Source: Aldehydirespirator sp965221185
GTDB lineage: Bacteria; Actinomycetota; Acidimicrobiia; Acidimicrobiales; Aldehydirespiratoraceae
Length of the DNA: 64,000 nt
Assembly: GCA_965221185.1 (NCBI GenBank)
Contig: OZ244866.1
Location: 1,860,001 to 1,924,000, forward strand
Reading direction: 5' to 3'
The notes under the pieces are model-generated. The model worked only from the letters and a program-made list of their open reading frames with translations, had not been told where the DNA came from and made no database searches. Shown here piece by piece: positions 14,324 to 23,092 of this stretch (position 1 is the first letter of the stretch; each line of letters begins with the position of its first letter). Position numbers and translations under genes: made by a program.

Positions 14324-16642
14324 CTACTCCCTGCCGGCAATCAGATCCGGGGGACGGACCGGCGCTCTGGGCAGTTCGAGGCCGGTGGCGTCTCGCAGCG
14401 CGTTGAGGATGGCGGGCGTGGAGGACAGGTTGGGGGGCTCGCCGACGCCGTTGAGCCCGTAGGGGGAGTCGGGGTGGGGGAACTCGAAGATCTTGAGCGG
14501 CATGGGCGGCACGTCGAGCATGGTGGGGATCAGGTAGTCGGTGAAGGACGGGTTGCGGATCCTGCCGCCGGTGATGTGCAGCTCCTCCATCACGGCGAGC
14601 CCGAGGCCCTGGACGGTGCCGCCCTCGATCTGGCCCTCGACCGCGACGGGGTTCATCGCCTTGCCGACATCCTGGGCGGTGGCCATCTCGACCACCCGGA
14701 CCAGGCCCAGCTCGACGTCCACATCGACCACGGCCCGGTGGGCGGCGTAGGCGAACGCCACATGAGCGTTGCCCTGGCCGCGTTCGGGGTCGACGGGCGC
14801 TGTGGGGCGGTGGCGGTAGGTGAAGGCGTGGGACACGGACTCGGGGTCCAGCACGTCGGCCGCCGAGACCAGCGGCCGGCCGCCACCGTCACGAATCTCG
14901 GGGCCGTCTAGGCGCAGCCCGTCGGCGGGGCAGCCAAGAGCCGCCGCGGCTCGGGCCAGGATCTCGTGGCGCACCAGCCCGCACGCTCCGAGCACCGCTC
15001 CCGCGGTCATCCAGCTCTGGCGCGACGCGGAGGAGGCTCCCGACTCGGCGATGTCGGTGTCGGGGTCGCGCAGCTCCACGGTGCTCACCCCCAGCTCGGT
15101 GCGAGCGATCTGGGCTTCGAGGGTCACGACGCCCTGGCCGAGCTCGGGGGCGGCGCAATAGACCTCCGCCACCGGCTCGCCGTCGCGGATCCACACCGTC
15201 ACCCGGGCGGTGCAGGTGTCGTCCATCCCGCCGGAGAAGCCGATCGCCTTCATGCCCAGCGCATAGCCCACCCCCCGGCGCATTCCCTCTCCCCGGGTGA
15301 CGTTGCCGACGCCGCCGGGGCGGGTCCTCATGTCCGCGGCCCGATGGTCGTAGTCCTCCGGCAGCGGCAGGTCGCGCAGATACGACAGGATCTCCTGCAC
15401 CGGGGCGGGGCCGTCGACCGGCTGGCCGGTGGGCAGCAGGTCGCCCTCGCTGATGGCGTTGCGCATCCGCAGCTCCAGCGGATGCAGGCCCAGCCTGCTG
15501 GCCAGCCGGTCCATCGCGGACTCGATCGCATAGCAGGACTGCACCGCGCCGAAGCCCCGCATCGCCCCGCACGGCGGGTTGTTGGTGTAGGTGGCGTACC
15601 CGTCGATCTCGACGTTGGCCACTTCGTAGGCGCCGGCCGCGAAGTAGCAGCCGTTGGCGATCACCACCTGCGAGGTGGACGTGTAGGCCCCGCCGTCGAG
15701 CACCAGCCGCACCTTCGCGAACACCAGCCGCCCGTCGCCAGTCGCCCCCAGTTCGACCTCGGCGATGGCCGGGTGGCGATGCACATGGCCGAAGAAGGAC
15801 TCCTCGCGGTTGTAGGACATCCGCACCGGCCGGCCGGTGCGCAGAGCCAGCATGCAGGCGTGGATGTGGACGTTGAGGTCCTCCTTGCCCCCGAAGGCCC
15901 CGCCGACGCCTGATAGCACCAGCCGCACCTTCTCCAGCGGCAGGTCCAGACAGTCGGCCACCTGCTGCTGGTCGAGGTGCAGGTTCTGGCACGACACGTA
16001 CAGTTCCACGCCGCCGTCGCCCACCGGCACGGCCAGACCCGACTCGGGCCCCAGGAACGCCGGATCCTGGGTTCCCAGCTCGTAGCGGCCCTCGACTACG
16101 ACATCGGCCAGGCCGCGGGCTTCTCCGACGTCGCCGTGGCGGATCCTCACGTGGCGGGCCAGCCCACCGCCGAACAGGCCCTCGACTGTGCCGGTCAGCG
16201 ACGCCTCGGGATCCGTGTTGGGGACCAACTCCTCGTAGTCCACGACGATCATCTCGCACGCCCGGCGGGCGATCTCGGGGTGGGTGGCCGCCACCACCGC
16301 CACCGGCTCGCCCTGGAAGCGCACCTCGTCGAAGGCCAGCACCGGCTGGTCGTACACCTTCATGCCGTAGGTCTTGGAGCCGGGCACGTCCCGATGGGTC
16401 AGCACGCACCTCACCCCGTCGAGGCCTTCCGCCCGCGACGTGTCGACCGACACGATCCGAGCCCGCGGATGCGGGCTGCGCAGGGTGACCCCCCACAGAG
16501 ACCCGTCGTGGTACTCGTCGGAGGAGTAGATGAACGAGCCGTCCACCTTGGGGACCCCGTCGGGCCGAGCCGCCGACGCCCCCACACCGTCGACCGTCGC
16601 CGAGGGGGTAGCGACCCGCGTCGAGGAGTCGGTGACCGTCAC
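14324..16642 (-). CDS. xanthine dehydrogenase-family molybdopterin-binding subunit
   Basis: 772 residues, the usual length of the large subunit. It shows the domain-a pattern (FQGEPVAVVAATHPEIARRA), GGAFGGKED around residue 255, CGAMRGFGAVQ around 385 and a C-terminal GQIEGGTVQGLG and GVGEPP (active-site Glu region). It binds the molybdenum cofactor and hydroxylates a carbon next to nitrogen or an aldehyde. The CO dehydrogenase signature (AYxCSFR) is absent at the AMRGFG position, so a CODH call is unsupported. GTG start with AGGGGG upstream. It is the last gene of a FAD, Fe-S, Mo operon. Confidence 0.93.
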   Translation of the reverse strand: MTVTDSSTRVATPSATVDGVGASAARPDGVPKVDGSFIYSSDEYHDGSLWGVTLRSPHPRARIVSVDTSRAEGLDGVRCVLTHRDVPGSKTYGMKVYDQPVLAFDEVRFQGEPVAVVAATHPEIARRACEMIVVDYEELVPNTDPEASLTGTVEGLFGGGLARHVRIRHGDVGEARGLADVVVEGRYELGTQDPAFLGPESGLAVPVGDGGVELYVSCQNLHLDQQQVADCLDLPLEKVRLVLSGVGGAFGGKEDLNVHIHACMLALRTGRPVRMSYNREESFFGHVHRHPAIAEVELGATGDGRLVFAKVRLVLDGGAYTSTSQVVIANGCYFAAGAYEVANVEIDGYATYTNNPPCGAMRGFGAVQSCYAIESAMDRLASRLGLHPLELRMRNAISEGDLLPTGQPVDGPAPVQEILSYLRDLPLPEDYDHRAADMRTRPGGVGNVTRGEGMRRGVGYALGMKAIGFSGGMDDTCTARVTVWIRDGEPVAEVYCAAPELGQGVVTLEAQIARTELGVSTVELRDPDTDIAESGASSASRQSWMTAGAVLGACGLVRHEILARAAAALGCPADGLRLDGPEIRDGGGRPLVSAADVLDPESVSHAFTYRHRPTAPVDPERGQGNAHVAFAYAAHRAVVDVDVELGLVRVVEMATAQDVGKAMNPVAVEGQIEGGTVQGLGLAVMEELHITGGRIRNPSFTDYLIPTMLDVPPMPLKIFEFPHPDSPYGLNGVGEPPNLSSTPAILNALRDATGLELPRAPVRPPDLIAGRE

Positions 16643-16658
16643 CGCAAGCCCCCTGTGG

Positions 16659-17132
16659 TCATGGTGCGGCTACGGCGCGTTCAGCGGCCAGGTTCACGGC
16701 ATCGAGGATCTTCTGGTAGCCGGTGCAGCGGCAGAGATTGCCCGACAGTTCCTCGCGCACGGTCAGATCGTCGGGATCGGGATCGCCCGCGAGCAGACAG
16801 TGGGCCGCGACGACCATCCCCGGCGTGCAGAACCCGCACTGCACCGCCCCCGCATCCAGGAACGCCTGCTGCACCGCATGCACCCCTCCGTCGGGGGCGA
16901 GCCCCTCCACGGTCACCACGGAGCGGCCCTCCACCTGCCCCGCAGCCACCAGGCACGAGCAGACCAGCACCTCGTCGACATACACCGAGCACGACCCGCA
17001 CTCACCCTGCTCGCAGGCGTTCTTGGTGCCGCGCAGACCGACGCGCTCCCGCAGGAAATACAGCAGGCTCTCCAGCGCCCACACATGATCCACGCTGTGG
17101 GCCACACCGTTGACGGTTACGTTCACCCTCAC
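16659..17132 (-). CDS. (2Fe-2S)-binding small subunit of a xanthine dehydrogenase-type enzyme
   Basis: 157 residues. The N-terminal ferredoxin-like cluster has its four cysteines in NACEQGECGSCSVYVDEVLVCSC; the C-terminal helical domain has the second cluster in QCGFCTPGM and GNLCRCTGY. It relays electrons from molybdenum to FAD. The GTG start at 17132 overlaps the stop of the FAD-subunit gene (GTGA), which fixes the start and indicates translational coupling. Confidence 0.94.
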   Translation of the reverse strand: MRVNVTVNGVAHSVDHVWALESLLYFLRERVGLRGTKNACEQGECGSCSVYVDEVLVCSCLVAAGQVEGRSVVTVEGLAPDGGVHAVQQAFLDAGAVQCGFCTPGMVVAAHCLLAGDPDPDDLTVREELSGNLCRCTGYQKILDAVNLAAERAVAAP

Positions 17133-18034
17133 GCCGCGCCCTCCCCCATCTCCGCCAGCGCCCAGCTGAGGCAACGCCGGCCCAGCACCGACAGCGCGTG
17201 GGTCCGGTATGCGGCGGTGCCGCGCACATCGTCGATAGCAGACGCAGCCTCCGCGACCAGGGCGCCGAACTGACGGGCCACGCCCTCGTCGACGACACCC
17301 GGCGCGCCCCAGCGATCCGCCAGAGCCTCCTCCAGCATCTGCTCCGCGGCGCGCGCCCGCAGCGGGGTCGGGCCGGCCGAGCCGATCCCGGTCCCCACCC
17401 GCCGGCCCTCGACGTCGAGATTCAACGCGAACGACGCCGTGGCAATCACCATCGCGTTGCGCGGCCCGACCTTGGCGAACTGCTGCGGACCCGTCGCCGT
17501 ACGAATTCGCACCGCCCGGATCAGCTCGTCGGGCTCGAGCGCGCTGCGCTTGGGTCCAACGAAGAAGTCGTCGATGTCGATGAGGCGCGAGCCCCTCACC
17601 GACTCGGCCTCCACCCTCGCCCTGCAAGCCAGCAGGACGGGATGGGAGTCGCCGGCCGGCGAGGCGGTGGCGAGGTTGCCGGCCACGGTCCCCCGGTTGC
17701 GGATCTGGGGCGAACCGACCGTGCGGGCCGCCTGGGCCAGCGCGGGGCACAACCCGCTGAGCTCGTCGATGATCCTGGTGAAACACACTCCGGCTCCGAT
17801 GCGGACCATGCGCCCGTCCTCGATCAGCTCCCAGGAGTCGATCCCCTCGACGGATGTCAAATCCAGCAGTGCGGCCGGCCGGGCTCGGCCGAAGTTGATG
17901 TCGACCATGAGGTCGGTGCCGCCACAGATGGGGGACGCGTCGGAGTAATGCGAGCGCAACAGCATCGCACCGCGCCACGACGACGGCCGCAGCACCGGCC
18001 CAGACCCGGCAACCTGTCCGCTAGCTTCTGACAT
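17129..18034 (-). CDS. FAD-binding medium subunit of a xanthine dehydrogenase-type enzyme
   Basis: 301 residues of the CoxM/XdhB family. Features include the ICGGTDLMVDINFG pyrophosphate-binding segment near residue 40, TVGSPQIRNRGTVAGNLATASPAGD around 110-135 (family TxGGNIA-like region) and the C-terminal AYRTHALSVLGRR helix. It accepts electrons from the Fe-S subunit and passes them to NAD or another acceptor. It is first of the three-gene operon; the ATG lacks a clear Shine-Dalgarno sequence. The Mo-maturation (CoxF/XdhC) genes usually found with such operons are not in the window. Confidence 0.92.
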   Translation of the reverse strand: MSEASGQVAGSGPVLRPSSWRGAMLLRSHYSDASPICGGTDLMVDINFGRARPAALLDLTSVEGIDSWELIEDGRMVRIGAGVCFTRIIDELSGLCPALAQAARTVGSPQIRNRGTVAGNLATASPAGDSHPVLLACRARVEAESVRGSRLIDIDDFFVGPKRSALEPDELIRAVRIRTATGPQQFAKVGPRNAMVIATASFALNLDVEGRRVGTGIGSAGPTPLRARAAEQMLEEALADRWGAPGVVDEGVARQFGALVAEAASAIDDVRGTAAYRTHALSVLGRRCLSWALAEMGEGAA

Positions 18035-18117
18035 CGCCGATCAGATCCAGCTTGTGGCTAGATGCAATAGAAGCAATACCATGCATAATCATGAGATCGG
18101 GTTCCTTGAGTTCGGAC

Positions 18118-18963
18118 TCATGAGCCGCCACCTGTCCGACAGTTGACATGATACGTGCACGACTTGGCGAGCACGAGGGTCGACCACTCACCTGACATCC
18201 GGCGCTCAACCTCGGCGAGGGGGCGAAGGAAGTCGACGACCTGCGAGCACTGAGACGGCGAGATCCCACTCACCGCGAGCCATCCGCCCTGCGACACGTG
18301 CGAGACCAGCTCCGAGGCGAGTTCGACGATTCCCGCCCTCGCGATGTTCGCCAGCACAACGTCGAACGGGCCGCCGATATCGCCAACAGGAGCGAGCGTC
18401 GCCTCCATGCGGCGGCTCATGCCGTTGACTTGTGCGTTGCGTCGCGCCGCTTCGACAGCATCCGGCTCGACGTCGACGGCTACCACCCCAGCCGCGCCGA
18501 GCTTGAGCGCACAGAGTCCGAGAATGCCGCTTCCACAGCCGACGTCGAGAACCCGCTCGCCTCCGGCGATCCGCTTCAGGAGTTCTTCGACGAGGTGCCG
18601 GGTCGTGGGATGGTGGCCATTTCCGAATCCTCCTGATCCAAGCTCGATCAGCCCCGGGAGATCCCTGCGATCGTGCTCCGACCACGCACAGCACACGCTG
18701 AGTCGTCGGTCGAACGTGATGGGGGCGGTGTCGCGAAGCCACGCCTGCAGGGCGGGTCCTCCCTGTGGCCTCGCCACCGCCATCAAGCCCTCGCCCCGAA
18801 GCGACACGACGGCGCCGGCCACGCTCCACTCGTCGTCCACCGCAGCCAACACCACCCGGCGGTTGTCGCCGGGCGCCACTACATCCATCGAGCGCACACC
18901 GAGTTCTCGCAGCCGGTTGCACACCCCGTCGAGCTCGTCCTCGGTGGTCGCAACCGCGATCAT
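18118..18963 (-). CDS. prmA: PrmA-like protein methyltransferase (ribosomal protein L11 methyltransferase family)
   Basis: 281 residues from ATG 18963 (TTG 18981 possible). The C-terminal Rossmann methyltransferase domain is clear: GFGNGHHPTTRHLVEELL, motif I VLDVGCGSGILGLCALKLGA, acidic loop AVDVEPDAVEAARRNAQVNG and motif IV VVLANIA in the N-P-P-like position. GHHPTT matches PrmA GTGxHxTT. The N-terminal domain (residues 1-100) is divergent, so the substrate could be another protein. It uses S-adenosylmethionine, and ahcY at 38181 recycles the product. It reads in the same direction as the molybdoenzyme operon, 84 bp upstream of it. Confidence 0.82.
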   Translation of the reverse strand: MIAVATTEDELDGVCNRLRELGVRSMDVVAPGDNRRVVLAAVDDEWSVAGAVVSLRGEGLMAVARPQGGPALQAWLRDTAPITFDRRLSVCCAWSEHDRRDLPGLIELGSGGFGNGHHPTTRHLVEELLKRIAGGERVLDVGCGSGILGLCALKLGAAGVVAVDVEPDAVEAARRNAQVNGMSRRMEATLAPVGDIGGPFDVVLANIARAGIVELASELVSHVSQGGWLAVSGISPSQCSQVVDFLRPLAEVERRMSGEWSTLVLAKSCTYHVNCRTGGGS

Positions 18964-19078
18964 CGCATCACGATGCCACAAGCCCGCGGATCGAAGTTAG
19001 GCGGACAGGTTGAGCCGGATCGCTTCGTCGAGCCGATCCATGAAACCGATCAGGACGAGGGTCCGCGATTCTCGGGGT

Positions 19079-20293
19079 TTACAAGTCGTAGGCCCGTTCG
19101 CCGTGGATGACCAGGTCGAGACCGGCTGCCTCGTCTTCGGCGCTCACCCTGAGTCCGCCGGTGAGTCGGGCCACGACCTTCACGATGATGAACGTGAAGC
19201 CGCCCGACCAGGCCAGAGTCGCGAGCACACCCAGTGCCTGCACACCGAGCTGGGTGCCGACGTTGCCGTTCGAGACCGAGACGCCGATTCCTCCGAGGCC
19301 GTCCACGGCCAGGACCGCGACCAGCAAGGTGCCCAGCACCCCGCCGACGCCATGCACCGCGAACACGTCCAGCGAATCGTCGATCTTCCACTTCGCCTTC
19401 ACCAGATCGACGGCGAGGTAGCACAGGACGCCACTGGCCGCGCCCAGGATCAGTCCCCCGACCGGGCCGACGAAGCCGGAAGCCGGGGTGACGGTCGCAA
19501 GACCCGCGATGACGCCGGTAACTGCGCCGACCAGCGATGGCTTGCCGTGCTTCTTCCATTCGATGGCCGACCAGACGATGGCCGCGCTGACCGCGGCGAG
19601 GTGCGTCACCGCGATCGCCATGCCGGCGCCGCCGTCGGCGGCGAGCTGGCTGCCTCCATTGAAACCGAACCAGCCCACCCACAGCATTGCCGCGCCTGCC
19701 GCGGTCATTCCAGGATTGTGGGGAGGCTGGATCTGGTTGGGGAAGCCCTGCCTCGAGCCCAGGACCGCGGCCGCGACCAGCGCGGCCGATCCCGCGCTCG
19801 CATGGACCACCAAACCGCCGGCGAAGTCCATGACGCCCATCTCTCCGAGCCAGCCGCCGCCCCAGACCCAGTGGCAGATGGGCGAATAGACCAGCAGCAC
19901 CCATGCGCTGCTCACCAGGAGCATCGCGGAGAACTTGATCCGCTCCACATAGGCGCCAACGATCAGCGCCGGTGTGATGATGGCGAAGGTCATCTGGAAG
20001 ACGGCGAACACAATCTCGGGTATCGAACCACTCAGCTCGCCTCTCAAGCCGGCGAAGAAGGCCTTCCCCAGCCCACCGACCATGCCGCCTTGGCTATCGC
20101 CGAACGCCAACGTGTAGCCCACGACCATCCACAGGATGCTGGCCACAGCAGTTATGGCGACGCATTGCATGATCACTGACAATGCCGACTTGGCCCGGAC
20201 CAGGCCGGCGTAGAACATCGCCAGACCCGGCAAGGTCATGAACAAGACCAAGACTGTTGCTACAAGAATCCAAGCAGTATCACCAGAATCCAC
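19079..20293 (-). CDS. amtB: ammonium transporter, Amt family
   Basis: 404 residues with about 11 transmembrane segments and family signatures: LPGLAMFYAGLVRAKS at the N-terminus, the phenylalanine gate (AVFQMTFAIITPALIVGAYVERIKFS), DFAGGLVVHASAGSAALVAA with the pore histidine, and FAVHGVGGVLGTLL with the second. It moves ammonium across the membrane. GTG start at 20293 with AAGGAG 6 nt upstream. No glnK/glnB gene follows, unlike the usual arrangement. A TACAAT box on this strand at 20326-20321 is a possible minus-ten element; no GlnR-type site was recognised. Confidence 0.95.
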   Translation of the reverse strand: MDSGDTAWILVATVLVLFMTLPGLAMFYAGLVRAKSALSVIMQCVAITAVASILWMVVGYTLAFGDSQGGMVGGLGKAFFAGLRGELSGSIPEIVFAVFQMTFAIITPALIVGAYVERIKFSAMLLVSSAWVLLVYSPICHWVWGGGWLGEMGVMDFAGGLVVHASAGSAALVAAAVLGSRQGFPNQIQPPHNPGMTAAGAAMLWVGWFGFNGGSQLAADGGAGMAIAVTHLAAVSAAIVWSAIEWKKHGKPSLVGAVTGVIAGLATVTPASGFVGPVGGLILGAASGVLCYLAVDLVKAKWKIDDSLDVFAVHGVGGVLGTLLVAVLAVDGLGGIGVSVSNGNVGTQLGVQALGVLATLAWSGGFTFIIVKVVARLTGGLRVSAEDEAAGLDLVIHGERAYDL

Positions 20294-20436
20294 TAGCGAC
20301 TCCTTACCTGATTAGAAGTGATTGTAATGCACTTCAAAGGCACGACCCATCGCTCAGCGATTCCTGAGAAGCGGGTGCAACAGTAGCACTTGCGCCCGCC
20401 CGCACCGCGACTGGGCAGAGCGGGATGGACCGTCCG

Positions 20437-21750
20437 TCAGGCGGCCGACCTGGCCGGTGGCCGCCGGTTGCGATTCCGCGACCGTGCCGGTCCGTTGCGT
20501 CGACCGGACCGGGACTGGCGGTTGGCCGCGGAACGCTCGGGCTGGCGGCGCCGCGGCTGGGAGTCAGCGTGCTGCCGGCTCGGACCGGCGGCGACCATGA
20601 CGGGCTCGGTGCGGCTCGCGGGCTGGCCGAGCCTTGCGATCGCGGCCAGATCAACATCGGTGATCGGCTGCTGGAGGCCCAACTGGCGCTGCATGCGGCC
20701 CAGCTCCCTGGCCTGCTCGGGCTGCACGAGAGACAGCACGACGCCACCCCGGCCGGCTCGCGCGGTGCGGCCCGACCGGTGGAGGTAGGTCTTGTGGTCC
20801 TCGGGGGGATCGAAGTGGATGACGGCGCCGACGCCCTCGACGTGGATTCCCCGGGCGGCAACGTCGGTCGCGACCAGCGCCTGGACCCGGCCGGCCGCGA
20901 ACGCTGCCAGCGCCCTCGTGCGCTGGTTCTGACTGCGTCCGCCGTGGATCGCCGCGGTCACGATTCCGACCCGGTCAAGCTGGCGCGCCAGCCGATCGCA
21001 GCCGTGACGGGTGCGGCAGAAGACGATCGCGGGCCCGGCCGCGCTGATCGCGTCGGCTGCGACCTCAATGCGCCCGGCGCGGGCCACGGTCCAGAACAGG
21101 TGGTCAGCCGAGATCACGTCGGGAGTCTCGTCGCCGACCTCGCAGCGCACCGGGTCGTGCTGGTAGTCGCGGGTGAGCGACGCCACATCGCCGTCGAGCG
21201 TGGCCGAGAACAGCATCGTCTGCGGGTCCGGCGCGGTCTGGTCGAGCAGGCGCCTCACGGCCGGGATGAATCCCATGTCGGCCATGCGGTCGGCCTCGTC
21301 GACGACGACCATCTCCACCGCGTTCAGGCTGACCACGCCCTGCTCGATCAGGTCCTCGAGGCGTCCGGGGCACGCCACCAGGATGTCGACGCCCCGGCGA
21401 AGGGACTGGACCTGGTTGCCGTAGCCCACGCCGCCGTAGACGACGGCCACGTGGACGCCGCCTGAGAAGGAGCGCAGCTCCATCATGATCTGGTCGGCGA
21501 GCTCCCGGGTGGGGGCCAGCACCAGCGCCAGCGGCCGGTGGGGGCGGGCCCGGCCGACATTGGCCACCAGCGGGATCCCGAAGGCGAGCGTCTTGCCCGA
21601 CCCGGTGGGAGCGCGTCCGCAGATGTCGTGCCCGGCGAGGGCGTCGGCCAGCACGGCCGCTTGGATGTCGAAGGGTTGGGTGATGCCGCGCTCAGTCAGG
21701 GCGCGGCATATGGAATCGGGTACGCCCAGTCGGGCGAAGGTGGGGGACAT
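20437..21750 (-). CDS. DEAD-box RNA helicase
   Basis: 437 residues. Motifs in order: Q motif (ITQPFDIQ), Walker A (APTGSGKT, about residue 49), PTRELA, the DEAD box (VVVDEADRM), FSATLD, the HRSGRTARAGRGG motif VI, then a basic Arg/Gln-rich tail from residue 365 that likely binds RNA. It unwinds or remodels structured RNA, e.g. in ribosome assembly or mRNA decay. AAGGAG lies 5 nt before the ATG, and a hairpin sits directly beside it. The gap 20294-20436 downstream holds the amtB 5' region only. Confidence 0.95.
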   Translation of the reverse strand: MSPTFARLGVPDSICRALTERGITQPFDIQAAVLADALAGHDICGRAPTGSGKTLAFGIPLVANVGRARPHRPLALVLAPTRELADQIMMELRSFSGGVHVAVVYGGVGYGNQVQSLRRGVDILVACPGRLEDLIEQGVVSLNAVEMVVVDEADRMADMGFIPAVRRLLDQTAPDPQTMLFSATLDGDVASLTRDYQHDPVRCEVGDETPDVISADHLFWTVARAGRIEVAADAISAAGPAIVFCRTRHGCDRLARQLDRVGIVTAAIHGGRSQNQRTRALAAFAAGRVQALVATDVAARGIHVEGVGAVIHFDPPEDHKTYLHRSGRTARAGRGGVVLSLVQPEQARELGRMQRQLGLQQPITDVDLAAIARLGQPASRTEPVMVAAGPSRQHADSQPRRRQPERSAANRQSRSGRRNGPARSRNRNRRPPARSAA

Positions 21751-21760
21751 TATTCTCCTT

Positions 21761-21777
21761 GCCCGCGTCAGGCGGGC
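21761..21777 (-). promoter_or_regulatory. hairpin abutting the helicase ribosome binding site
   Basis: On the minus strand GCCCGC (21777-21772), loop CTGAC and GCGGGC (21766-21761) form a perfect 6-bp stem ending immediately before AAGGAGAATA and the ATG. Such placement can gate ribosome access; for an RNA helicase, self-regulation by mRNA structure is plausible. The wider gap 21778-22005 holds only the two divergent promoters. Confidence 0.45.
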
Positions 21778-21992
21778 ATCTCATGGGTTCGGCGCTGCCT
21801 CGAAGGGTGAAATGAGGGCAGCTGTCTCTGGGGTTTGGCTCACCATGACCGGAAGAACCAACACCCCGTCTGCGAACCTGCCGGCCGGACATCCCGGCCA
21901 AACTGGATGCAACGCTAGCGGCCAACCGCACGCGATCCTCCTCGGTGGGGAGGTTCGCTCGGTTGAAGAGATCGCGGCACGCTTGAGCCGAC

Positions 21993-21998
21993 TACTGT
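21993..21998 (+). promoter_or_regulatory. minus-ten box of a leaderless alcohol dehydrogenase promoter
   Basis: TACTGT ends 7 nt before the GTG at 22006, and there is no Shine-Dalgarno sequence. No clear minus-35 box was found at the usual distance. Confidence 0.4.
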
Positions 21999-22005
21999 CA
22001 GCGCG

Positions 22006-23046
22006 GTGCGGGCTGCGGTGTACCGGGAGTTCAACGGCCCGATCTCGGTAGAGGACGTGCCCGACCCGGCCGTCCCCAACGACGGCGTGGTGATCGAGGT
22101 GCGGGCCTCGGGGCTGTGCCGCAGCGACCTGTCCGCCTGGCACGGACACGACCCCGGCATCGCCCTACCCCACGTGCCCGGCCACGAGCTCGCCGGCGTA
22201 GTGGCCGAAGCCGGCCCGGACGTGTCCTGGTGGTCCGCAGGCGACCGGGTCACCGTGCCCTTCTGCTGCGGCTGCGGCGCCTGCGAGCAGTGCAGCCTCG
22301 GCAACGAGCAGATCTGCGACAACTACTTCCAGCCCGGGTTCACCCACTGGGGCTCCTTCGCTCGCTACTGCGCCATACCCCACGCCGACACCAACGTCGC
22401 CGCGCTTGGAGACAGCGTGTCCTTCGAGCACGGCTCGATCCTGGGCTGCCGCATGATCACCGCCTACCGGGCGCTGGTGGAGCGGGCCCGCCTCTCGCCA
22501 GGAGAGTGGCTGGCGGTGCACGGCTGCGGAGGGCTCGGGCTGTGCATGGTCATGGTCGGTGTGGCCGTCGAGGCCCAAGTGGTGGCCGTCGACATCGGCG
22601 AGGACTCCCTGGCTTTGGCCAGGGCCATGGGGGCGGCTGCCACGGTGATCGCCGACCCCGACAACGGTCGGGCCACGGTCGGCGCGGTGCGCGACGCCAC
22701 CGGCGGAGGCGCCCACGTGTCGGTCGACGCGCTGGGCAACGCCGAGGTGGCCGCGAACTCGGTGCGCGGCCTGCGCAAGCAGGGCCGCCACGTGCAGGCC
22801 GGACTGCTGGAGGCGCGGTCCACCGCCCTGCCCATGGCCACCGTCATCATGAAGGAACTCGAGGTGCTTGGCACCAAGGGCATGTCGGCCCGGCAGTACC
22901 CCGAGCTGATGGACCTGATCGCGAGCACCGGCATGGACCTGGGCCTGCTCGTTCAGCGCACCATGACGCTCGACGACCTACAAGGGGCCTTCGAGACCAT
23001 GGCCGGCTTCGGCGGACGAGGCGTCGCGGTCGTCGCCGGGTTTTGA
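22006..23046 (+). CDS. zinc-dependent alcohol dehydrogenase (MDR family)
   Basis: 346 residues. The catalytic zinc site is visible (GLCRSD, GHELAG), as is the structural zinc lobe with four cysteines (CCGCGACEQCSLGNEQIC). The nucleotide loop is GCGGLGLCMVMV, followed by VVAVDIGEDSLALARAMGA, whose Asp suggests NAD preference. It oxidises alcohols or reduces aldehydes; the substrate is unknown. It is followed after 46 nt by an acyl-CoA dehydrogenase, so the pair may serve alcohol or fatty-acid catabolism. The start is GTG 22006, supported by the upstream TACTGT. Confidence 0.93.
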   Translation: MRAAVYREFNGPISVEDVPDPAVPNDGVVIEVRASGLCRSDLSAWHGHDPGIALPHVPGHELAGVVAEAGPDVSWWSAGDRVTVPFCCGCGACEQCSLGNEQICDNYFQPGFTHWGSFARYCAIPHADTNVAALGDSVSFEHGSILGCRMITAYRALVERARLSPGEWLAVHGCGGLGLCMVMVGVAVEAQVVAVDIGEDSLALARAMGAAATVIADPDNGRATVGAVRDATGGGAHVSVDALGNAEVAANSVRGLRKQGRHVQAGLLEARSTALPMATVIMKELEVLGTKGMSARQYPELMDLIASTGMDLGLLVQRTMTLDDLQGAFETMAGFGGRGVAVVAGF

Positions 23047-23092
23047 ACCAGCCAGGCTTCGCCAAGAGTGCGCCGCCACTACGCTGGCCACC

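Noticed and set aside
14324..18034. Carbon monoxide dehydrogenase operon
   Set aside because: Gene order fits, but the active-site loop reads AMRGFG and lacks the form I AYxCSFR motif, so a general molybdenum hydroxylase is the safer call.
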